Positions 56,335 to 64,000 of a stretch of DNA of 64,000 nucleotides are shown here, one piece after another. The stretch comes from Chrysoperla carnea. Its lineage: Eukaryota; Arthropoda; Insecta; Neuroptera; Chrysopidae. The notes beneath the pieces were generated by a model. It was not told where the DNA came from, ran no database searches, and was given only the letters and a program-made list of their open reading frames with translations. The stretch lies in the NCBI RefSeq assembly GCF_905475395.1, contig NC_058337.1:133755960-133819959 (forward strand), written 5' to 3'. Position numbers and translations under genes: made by a program. Numbering within the stretch: position 1 is the first letter of the stretch; each line of letters opens with the position of its first letter.

Positions 56335-57159
56335 CTAATCTAAATCTTCATTGAAATCATCTTTGTTCTTTAGTTCTCTCTCAAACAATTGTTGAAAAAC
56401 TCGAAACTCTTCTAAACTAACTTGGCACACACTTTTAGCAAAAACTGTATCATCCGTATCAGTAATTTGTCGTAGTTTTGGATTAGTACAGGGATCTAAA
56501 GGACTGGCTTTTGGGTTACGTGGTTTAAACAATCCTAAACGTACCAAAAAAGTGTGTCGGCATTGTAGCTCTTCCAAAGGTAATTGTAACGCGCTTGATT
56601 TATAAATTTCAGACATTTCTATCTTCATAATATTGGTTAAATAATCAATAGATTGTGTTATTTGATTCCAATTTACGACCATTACGTTTGGATTTAATTC
56701 AATTAACTGTTTAACTTTAACTCTTGACGATATTAACGAGCTTAAATTATTTGTACGTTCGTAAATTTGATTAGATGGAATATCAATGAAATGTGGATGA
56801 GTTGAAAGAAGATGAATAGCAGCGCTCTCACCAAATTGGCAATTTCTCCAATTTTCTAAACCATTGATTAAATCCTTCTCTTTTTTATATAACAATTCGG
56901 GATAATTTGTGACCATACTTAAACATATTTCGGGTTTAAAACCTTGATTTGTTAAAGTGTTGAAAAAACATTTCCAATGACTAGAATGTGTACGATTTAA
57001 TTTTGCATTCTTTCGAAAAGCTGCAGCTAATCTTTCTGGTTTTATTTTTATAATATTTCCAATTTCTTCAAGTGGTAAGTGTTCAGTTTGTTGCTCGATT
57101 TTTGCTACGTAAAATCGATATTGTGTTTTCAATATACTTCGTATTGATTTATGAAACAT
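56335..57159 (-). CDS. MTERF4-like: mTERF4-like mitochondrial factor
   Basis: A 274-residue mTERF-family protein. Mammalian MTERF4 works with the rRNA methyltransferase NSUN4 in mitochondrial large-subunit assembly. The first 20-25 residues (MFHKSIRSILKTQYRFYVAK) are basic and lack acidic residues, as in a mitochondrial import signal. The repeats show the family's leucine/proline spacing: GFKPEICLSMVTNYPELLYK, then AAIHLLSTHPHFIDIPSN, then VKQLIELNPNVMVVNW. The C-terminal part, LPLEELQCRHTFLVRLGLFK followed by PRNP and QITDTDDTVFAKSVCQVSLE, is the MTERF4-type signature. The tail is acidic (DDFNEDLD). It is a single exon. The start is the first ATG after the shared upstream region; the RBM7-like gene begins 336 bp away on the other strand. 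Confidence 0.9.
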   Translation of the reverse strand: MFHKSIRSILKTQYRFYVAKIEQQTEHLPLEEIGNIIKIKPERLAAAFRKNAKLNRTHSSHWKCFFNTLTNQGFKPEICLSMVTNYPELLYKKEKDLINGLENWRNCQFGESAAIHLLSTHPHFIDIPSNQIYERTNNLSSLISSRVKVKQLIELNPNVMVVNWNQITQSIDYLTNIMKIEMSEIYKSSALQLPLEELQCRHTFLVRLGLFKPRNPKASPLDPCTNPKLRQITDTDDTVFAKSVCQVSLEEFRVFQQLFERELKNKDDFNEDLD

Positions 57160-57494
57160 TTTTAAAATCTAAAATAAAATTTAAGCGTTTTTTACTATTG
57201 ATTGAAAATTATAAACGTAAAGATAAAAATATTAAGTATTAGTATTAAATAATTTTAAAATTCCCGCCATAATTTAATTGCATAAAAACTTGTTCGTTTG
57301 AAATAGGAAACAAACGCTATCTACATCTAATTTCTATTTAATAATACAAAAAATTGTGGAATATTTATTACTGAATTTAAAATAGTTAAAACTTACAAAA
57401 CTGAAAGATTTTTTAATTTTAAATACTGTTTAAAGTCCCAGCCGTTAATTTAAAATGTTTTATTAATTTACTTTAAATAAGAGGTTAAAAAAAA
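57160..57494. promoter_or_regulatory. Head-to-head promoter region of mTERF4-like and RBM7-like genes
   Basis: The 335 bp between two divergent start codons must hold both 5'UTRs and both core promoters. It is A/T-rich; I see no clear TATA box or conserved element beyond an inverted pair of 'cccgcc' and 'cccagcc'-type sequences. Confidence 0.6.
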
Positions 57495-59092
57495 ATGGAA
57501 AACGAAGATACAAAGTCACGTACGATTTGGTGTGGGAATTTAAGTAATCGTGTCAATGACGAAATTATTTATGAATTATTTTTACAGGTAATTCTAAGAT
57601 TTATTACAAAAAATTATTACTTTCAAGAATAAATTATGTGAAATTTAAAGTATTTTATTAAATGTAAATATTATCGCCCATCTTGATTTTCAATGAATAA
57701 TATCTACTCTAGTATTTATTTAGCGAAAATTTTTCGAATATTCTCTCCTTGATTCGAGTTTGAAGGTTTTTTTATCTAATAATCTTGATTTTTAAAATTA
57801 ACCCCAGATATTTTATATTTTTTCGATGTAACGGAAAATTCACACGAGAAAAAGTACAGCTTTCCAATTTGATTCTGATATTCGAATATAGTTTACCAAG
57901 AAATAAAAAGTTGTTGAATTGAAAACCCTTATAATAAGAAAAATATTGAAATAAATTTCGATTTTTGCCCCAATTTCCTAGATCAGTTTTTTGTATTTTT
58001 AAAATACGTATTTTCGACTACCAAGTAGTCATCATCAGTAAGAATTAGCTAGTGATTATACTCTTATTATGAATGTTAGTCTTTCCTAATTTGGTGGAAA
58101 TAAAGGTGCAGTCCGCCACCAAATTAGCAAAGAGTAACATTCATAATAAGAGTAATCACTAGCTAATTCTTACTGATGATGACTACTTGGTAGTCGAAAA
58201 TACGTATTTTAAAAATACAAAAAACTGATCTAGGAAATTGGGGCAAAAATCGAGATTTATTTCGATATATCCTAGAGTTCTCATTTATTATCTTCGATAA
58301 TATTTATAAGAAAAATATTGTAAATCAGCATTTTACCGTACGTAAGTTTTACTCTTAGTGCAATTCTAAAACTCAAAAATTCTGCGATTTATCTGAATCT
58401 CTAATGTATCAACTTTCTGATATTCTACCGAAACCTCGATACCTCGCAAAATAAACGAAATATGGACAATTTTTATTTTGTCACACTAATTATATACCTT
58501 AATACCTTAGGCAGGCCCAATAGAAGAAATATCTCTCCCGAAAGATCGTGGAGTAAATCGTGGATATGCTTTTATTACATATAAACATCAATGTACTGTT
58601 AACTATGCGATACAATTATTTGAAGGAACATCTCTTTACGATCGGAAACTACGAATTACACCACGAGGTGGTGGACCTATGAAAAAATCAGAACAAATTT
58701 TAATAAATCCATTCATGATGAACGGATCTATGAACCAAAAATTAAATCAACAGATTTCAAATAATTCCCAAGAAGACTTTCCACGATCAAAAGCATCTGA
58801 AGAAGACTTCCCACGATCAAAAGCGCCTGAAGAAGACTTTCCACGATCGAGAGCTCCTCGAGAAGATTTTTCACGGTCAAAACCACGATCTCTTATGGAA
58901 ATGCCATTCGCAATGTCTCCCATACCACTATCCGAAGCTAGTTTAAGAGGACAATGGAGTCATAGTTCACCGTATCAACAATCCCCACCAAATAATCGTA
59001 GACATGAACCGAATCGACGATATCAGGATCGATATCAATCGAGTTATTACGATCGTAAAAGGGATGATCGTAATCGTAAACGGCGAAAATAG
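57495..59092 (+). CDS. RBM7-like: RBM7-like RNA-binding protein
   Basis: Putative RNA-binding subunit of the NEXT complex, which with the MTR4 helicase and ZCCHC8 directs nuclear transcripts to the exosome. Exons 57495-57587 and 58511-59092 give 224 residues. A single RRM covers about residues 9-85: RNP2 TIWCGNLSNRV, then the RBM7/11-type helix IIYELFLQAGPIEEISLPKD, and RNP1 RGYAFITYKH. After it come four EDFPRSKAP-type repeats (about residues 117-150), then LMEMPFAMSPIPL and a basic Arg/Tyr-rich tail ending RKRRK. The 923-bp intron lies after FLQ and contains a ribozyme-like inverted-repeat element. RBM11 is the alternative vertebrate name; one insect gene represents both. AATAAA is at 59185. 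Confidence 0.9.
57995..58045 (-). ncRNA. Hammerhead-ribozyme-like motif, left arm of copy 2
   Basis: Identical to the left-arm motif of copy 1: CTGATGA core, extra T, 6-bp stem II, GAA, palindromic stem III and 7-nt stem I strands with one mismatch, read on the minus strand. Confidence 0.6.
58165..58215 (+). ncRNA. Hammerhead-ribozyme-like motif, right arm of copy 2
   Basis: Core at 58172-58178 and predicted cleavage after T58208. It is base-for-base the same as 6720-6770 and lies on the sense strand of the RBM7-like pre-mRNA intron. Confidence 0.65.
58768..58882 (+). repeat. 30-bp coding tandem repeat in the RBM7-like gene
   Basis: Four units of 'gaagactttccacgatcaaa'-type sequence encode EDFPRSKASE, EDFPRSKAPE, EDFPRSRAPR and EDFSRSK. 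Differences are mostly synonymous or conservative. Confidence 0.85.
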
Positions 59093-59184
59093 TGTTTACT
59101 GGAATTAGTTAGAAAATGGATGTTAATATATTGCAAGACAATTTAAGTGTGTGATTTTGTGACAGATTGTTCAAAGAACATGTC

Positions 59185-59190
59185 AATAAA
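59185..59190 (+). terminator. Polyadenylation signal of the RBM7-like gene
   Basis: AATAAA 93 bp after the stop codon, followed by A/T-rich DNA. Confidence 0.7.
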
Positions 59191-59192
59191 AA

Positions 59193-60078
59193 ATTTATTT
59201 TTATAATAGTTTAAAGATGAATTATTATTTTTTTATTCCAGTGGATGCATATTGGCGAAAATAGTAAAAAAAACTGGCCGAAACTCATTTTTTAAAAAGG
59301 TCAAATGACCAATCTATCATTATTATCTGAAACTAAGATTATTCGAACAGTTTTCGAGATGGTTTTTTATTAATATAGAGGGTAGGATTCGTTTAAATAC
59401 ATATTACACGCAGAAGATCACTGAAAATAATACAAAACTCTGTGGAATGCAAAACTAAGCGATAAAGTTATGGATTCCATAGAATTCGAATTAATATATA
59501 GCAATAATATTAATAGACCTTTTTCATGAAGAACAGAAATGCTTTTTGATAATTTTTTATCAAAATATAGGTCGAGTAGAGCCTGTAACTCAAAAATTAC
59601 GCATTTTTAACAATAAAAACACTATGAAAAAAATTGTTCTCTAACGGTTTACAAAATGGTTCCTAGAAGATCCAATGTTACTTATTTACGAACTCAAACT
59701 CATTTTTTACGTCTTGAGCACGCTATAAAAATCTCAGCTTAATATCTCTTCGTTTTTGAGTTATCGTTTTCACGAACGGATAGACGTACGGGCGAGCAAA
59801 CGGAAAGGGACAAAATTAAGGAGAATAAAATTAAGGGTATAAAAACGGAAAAAACTCGAACATGTGTTAAAAAGACAGACCATAAAATTGCCCGATGTAT
59901 AACAAATAAAATAAAGTCTATATGCAGGAAACCAGAACAGATACATGTGAAGTTTTTCGCAACACAGTCCAATTTGCCTTTTTAAGAACTCTAAAAGCTA
60001 ATATAATTTTAACAACAGAGATTTTAGCTACAGCCTGCTATTCCAAAATTAGATTATTTTTCTAATTATGTAACAAAG
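59193..60078. repeat. Intergenic stretch with MITE fragment and partial family S
   Basis: 59516-59638 is the left end of the GACCTTTTTCA element also found at 54447. It runs directly into decayed family S (59640-59770: 'ctctaacggtttacaaaatg', 'cgttttTgagttatcgt', minus orientation). No gene. Confidence 0.6.
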
Positions 60079-60158
60079 TTTATTTCTTGAAAAAATATAA
60101 TAGAAAAGTTACAAGTTTCTTAATGTTACGATTAAATATTACTATGCTTGAAAAAAAG

Positions 60159-63100
60159 TCAACTATCAACCTGAGCCATGTGTTCGGGAGGATTGTGAAC
60201 ATTCATTATACGTTTTCTGAAGTATGTGATTATATTAAACATAAACAACCATGAAATTAAATACAGAATTAAGTACATCAACCATATTTCCCAATCGGTT
60301 TTTACCACTATCATAACTAATGTTCCACATAAAATTCGGACCATAAAAAATAAGAGGCTAAATAGACATTCTGCTATCATAAAACTAAAAAAAAAAATAA
60401 ATAATAAATTAAATTTCAATCTCAATCAAATCCAATAGAGAATATTCATGAAAATTTTTGTCGCGTTTCTTTAGGCAGTATTCTGGTCTAGAAATTTTAA
60501 GAAATCGATTTTTTTGTGTGCATATTTTTAAATGTTAGACCCTTAAGAATATGCTCTTCAAGTTTCAGCTTCTGCTGCTTCAAAAATTCACTCGAAGCAC
60601 TTAATATATATATATATACTAGCTGAGAACTACCCGCTTTGCTGGGCAACATCCCCACTTGCACCCCTCCCTCCACATTTCCCTGCGTTGGATAACAGTT
60701 TTGTAATGTACACGTCATGCTCTTTTATTTGATACCCCACTTAGGTATATTTGTAAATATTCGATATTTCCTTCCCACTTTCTCGCTACACCTTTCTACC
60801 CTCCGAGGGCTAAAAAAATTTCTAAATGTAATTTTAAACATTCTGACCAAGTTTTGAACTATTAAAAGCCATAATTGAAAAATATGAATTTTTTATTCAT
60901 GAACACCCCCGCAACCCCCCTTGTGGGTGGAATTTCGTAAAATCCGTTCTTAGCTGACCTCTACTTGGCAAAAGGAATATTCCTGCCAAATTTCAATTCT
61001 CTAGGTCTTATAGTTTCAGAGATATCGTGATGAGTGACTATCTATCTATATCTATAGAAAGTCTCCTATATATATAAGATATATATATATATATATTATG
61101 CGTTTCCGTAAATTTACCAAATGCTTCGCGTTCTAGCCCTTATGACAACAGCGACGAATGAACGCTTCTTTTTAACTTTGTCTAAACGGTTTAGCTTCGC
61201 TCAATATACATCGCGATATAGAGGTCGATACGCACGAATTTTTGGAAAAGTTTTTTATGTACGTCACAGAATTAATTTTATTGAAAAATAGGTGACTGAA
61301 TATCTCATTTTGACATAATAAAATGTTCTCTTACTGGAAAAAGGAATTTTTATTGACTTGAAGACCTAACATGAAGAATAAATATTTTGAATCCCAACCC
61401 TCAAAAGTTAACATGCTTCCACGAAAAGCTTATATGCTACACGAAAGAAAAGATTGAACGTCATGAATTTAGACACTTACGTGTAAATTTGTTTACGCCT
61501 CGTTATTTGCCCTTAAAAGCAAGGCGGGAATTGATTCGTATATAGAAAAGAGTTACGTGTATGCCTTTTGTATAACGTCATGTTTATTCAAAAACTCTAC
61601 TCCTCAAAATTATGGTAAAAACAGCACAGACTAAATGTTAACTTACATAATACTTTCCCTATGGCCGGCGTATCTTAAGAACCATCTTAACTGAAGTAAT
61701 GGATTAGTAATTTCTGCCCCTCCTAGAGCACAACATGCTTGAGCTCCTGATGTTGACCGCGAAAACAAACGTATTAGTGCACTTAAACTAAATATATGAT
61801 GACAAAGCATTAAAAACGATTCCGTTTTATATACTAAACACCATAGTAAATCATGTATGAAGTATCCTGCACTCCCTGCTAAAAGAAGCCTTTGTACATT
61901 TGTACTAGGCTGATCTAAAACAGAAAAATTGTGATGTGAGAAATATGTAATTCAAGAATTAATCCCAGAATATTTATGTCATTTCAAGTTCCTGTCTAAA
62001 GAAGCCTATAATTTCCAAAATAATATATTCGTTTCCAAATCAGTCATAGATTGCGACAAATTGTATTGCAACCCGAGTAAATGCCCGACGACGTACCAAA
62101 TAGAAGTTGTTAAAAGTTTTTCCTGATTGTTGAGATTTTTCAGAAGGTAGGCAATAACAAGACCTTGGCTCAGTTTTGATTACCTACACATACCTGAACA
62201 AATACGTTTCTCGGCGGCTGTATCTCGAAAACTAGGCGAGAACTACAAAATTTTTACTTTTTTCATCTTTTTTTAACCTATAGTTCTTTTTTTAGTTCTT
62301 CATGTATAGTATGGTGAAATCATACATTCAGGTTTGAGTTAAATCGTTACATCGAGGTCCGGAAAAATTATGATAACACGTAGGGGATGCCCTCAGAATA
62401 CAACTTAGTTTCACCCCTCAGGGGAGGAGTAGGAACTTAAGTGAAGTGCTGTGGTGGTATACCCTACTTACTATTTGTCTCCGAACCAAAATTAACCTCT
62501 TTTTTACAATTCTACTACACTTTGTTGATGATTTTGTCGGTATATATTAAGGCACCTAAAAAATCTCAGACTCGTCATGCCAGAGCTGATTAGCTGATTT
62601 AATTAACATTAAGAATATTCTGAACTGTTGTTAAATTTATTTAAAAACAAGTGAAAAAAAAACAATTGACTGAGTTAATTGTTGAAATACCATGTATAGA
62701 CAGTGTTGATGCGCAATCATTTGTTTTTTTGACGTCACGTAAATAACAAAAGATATTCACTTTTAAATAGACACACACACAACTGATATTCCTATATTAA
62801 TACATACTATAAAATTTGCACCTAATTAACGCCCTCGTGGGTAAACAGTGATGTTTACAAAAAAAAGTTTCAAACAAAAGTTTTTTAGTTTTTTATAAGG
62901 AACATTTTTTACATTTAAACTTTTGTTCTATCTCTAACGGTTTACAAGATGGGTCCTACGGACCCAAGACCCAATTGACCTATGATGCTCATTTACGAAC
63001 TTGACCTCACTTTTTAAGAGTACGCTGTAAAAATTTCAGCTCGATATCTTTTTTCGTTTTTGAGTTATCGTGTCCACAGACGGACGGACAACCGGAAATG

Positions 63101-63468
63101 GATTAATTAGGTGATTCTATGAACACCTATACCAAAATTTTTTTCGTAGCATCAATATTTTTAAGCGTTACAAACTTGGGACGAAACTTAATATACTATG
63201 TATATTTCATAGATACATGGTATAAAAAAAACTAACTTTTAATAAGCAAAGGGCAAGGATTTCCAAAACATTGTTGCATTCCAATTATTCCAGCAATTGC
63301 TCCATGGATGATAGATACAAGTCTACATGACCATTCTGGAGATTTGCTTGGTAAACAACTTCGTAAAATGCAGTATAATGTTTGCCATAAACTAATACTA
63401 AACAACACTAGTAATATATTAATTTTTAAACCAAATGGAATTACAATTGTTTCAACGATTTCAAGCAT
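60159..63468 (-). CDS. TLCD5-like: TLC domain-containing protein 5 (TMEM136-like)
   Basis: Multi-pass membrane protein of the TLC (TRAM/LAG1/CLN8) family, TLCD5/TMEM136 branch; its biochemical role is not established. Exons 63237-63468, 61647-61914 and 60159-60384 (726 nt, 241 residues) have GT/AG borders and consistent phases. Family marks are SPEWSCRLVSIIHGAIAG in exon 1, GYFIHDLLWCLVYKTES and LMLCHHIFSLSALIRLF (the paired histidines of TLC proteins), then GGAEITNPLLQLRWFLRYAG in exon 2. Several hydrophobic helices follow in exon 3, and the tail is HNPPEHMAQVDS. Hydrophobic segments fit six or so membrane passes. Intron 1 holds a family S copy ending about 10 bp from the donor; intron 2 holds a Helitron B. 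A minus-strand AATAAA is at 60079-60084. Confidence 0.92.
60617..61079 (-). mobile_element. Helitron family B, complete copy in a TLCD5-like intron
   Basis: Minus-strand element starting TCTTATATATATAGGAGAC and ending with a hairpin region and CTAG, between A60616 and T61080. It is very close to 24206-24663. A (TA)n run borders it on both sides. Confidence 0.85.
61080..61646 (-). other. Intron 2 of the TLCD5-like gene, remaining part
   Basis: Non-coding; a moderately GC-richer patch at 61120-61220 and no recognised element. Confidence 0.5.
61915..62645 (-). other. Intron 1 of the TLCD5-like gene, remaining part
   Basis: Non-coding; nothing recognised apart from a C/G-richer patch near 62380-62450. 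Confidence 0.5.
62646..63226 (-). repeat. Dispersed repeat family S, full copy in a TLCD5-like intron
   Basis: From 'aacaagtgaaaaaaaaac' to 'atagatacatggtata', the reverse orientation of 34061-34613 and well conserved ('gggtcctacggacccaagac', 'gattaattaggtgattctat'). Its outer edge lies about 10 bp from the intron 1 donor at 63236-63231. Confidence 0.8.
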
Positions 63469-64000
63469 AATAATTTTAACTTGTTATTTTAAAAAAATAT
63501 TATTTATTGATAATCCCACGCATATACCCACAAGATTTTCAAAATAACTCCATAATAACTAAAATTGATGTTTATGACCTATGTCATAAAATTATTGTCA
63601 ATTTGACACTGTTGTTATGGGAAATTATTCCGGATATTGTACTCGTAAAATACAACTGTAAGGTAAAAAATCATTACCTAGAATGATTTTGGTCCAAAAA
63701 TCAATCATTTTTAAAAATTTTATACATAAAGTTTCTGAGATGTCACCTAAAATGTTTAACTCTAGGCAATATCGCGGAACAGTTTTTGAAAATTGTCTAT
63801 CCATCGCAAGAAACTAGATTTTTCAAGTAAGTAAAGGTTATATTGCCACATAATTTTCTGGCCCCTTGTTTGCCCTACGATATATTAACATAATTAAGTA
63901 AACATTGTGTAATGAAATGTTAATGGCGTATGAGTTTTTACAGTTTGTAGATGTGGATCAGGCATTCGTGAGTAGGTATTTCTACAAGTAGAAACAATTC
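63469..64000. other. Upstream region of the TLCD5-like gene
   Basis: Should contain the TLCD5-like promoter. At 63618 (+) a short open stretch, ATG followed by GNYSGYCTRKIQL and then GTAAGG, looks like a possible first coding exon of a divergent gene running out of the window; this is weak. Confidence 0.35.

Larger units (their letters stand above)
57949..58308. mobile_element. Inverted-repeat retroelement with hammerhead-like motifs, copy 2
   Basis: Same design as 6433-6861: mirrored arms beginning 'aaataaatttcgatttttgc', a short different centre (about 58090-58110) and the same 3' tail ending 'gataatatttata'. The direct repeat AGAAAAATATTG (12 bp; up to 15 bp if shared edge bases are counted) flanks it at 57937-57948 and 58309-58320. 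It is inside the RBM7-like intron. Arms are almost identical to those of copy 1 while the centres differ. Confidence 0.8.

Noticed and set aside
60226-60438. 70-codon frame on the plus strand
   Set aside because: Antisense shadow of exon 3 of the TLCD5-like gene.

Overview
This window is AT-rich nuclear DNA from an animal, almost certainly an insect. The evidence is spliced genes with GT/AG introns and AATAAA signals, a trehalose-transporter-type sugar carrier, a lethal(2)essential-for-life-type small heat shock protein, and abundant insect-style hAT, Helitron and tRNA-SINE repeats. I cannot fix the order; a low-GC holometabolous insect such as a lacewing is only a guess.

Bases 1-31.3 kb hold no host gene I can support. 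They are a repeat-filled intergenic desert: two Helitron families with canonical ends, four hAT-type elements (one with a transposase C-terminus), tRNA-derived SINEs, a dispersed family of about 560 bp (here called family S), a 102-bp tandem array, several inverted-repeat elements, and a remarkable inverted-repeat element carrying hammerhead-ribozyme-like motifs.

Bases 31.3-64 kb are genic. A Tret1-like sugar transporter (+) spans 31.3-40.7 kb in eight coding exons that sum to an exact 508-codon frame. A block at about 42.4-45.15 kb contains a dense heat-shock-element array and a Helitron-like 3' end, interrupted by a 2.4-kb element with 425-bp terminal inverted repeats and a frameshifted gene of unknown family. 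Then come a small heat shock protein (-) with a 5'UTR intron, an intron-containing histone H2A.X ending in SQDY (-) whose second intron holds a 1.37-kb near-perfect palindrome, an mTERF4-like mitochondrial factor (-), head-to-head with an RBM7-like RNA-binding protein (+), and a TLCD5/TMEM136-like membrane protein (-).

The genes are unrelated housekeeping or stress genes; there is no operon-like logic. The most interesting material is in the repeats: (1) two copies of the ribozyme-bearing inverted-repeat element, both with 12-bp target duplications, one of them inside the RBM7-like intron and the other with a paralogous empty site in the same window; (2) the heat-shock-element array in a mobile element lying between the sugar transporter and the small heat shock gene; (3) a SINE family ending in insect-telomere-like CCTAA units, with one tRNA-only copy; (4) long hairpins embedded in host introns.
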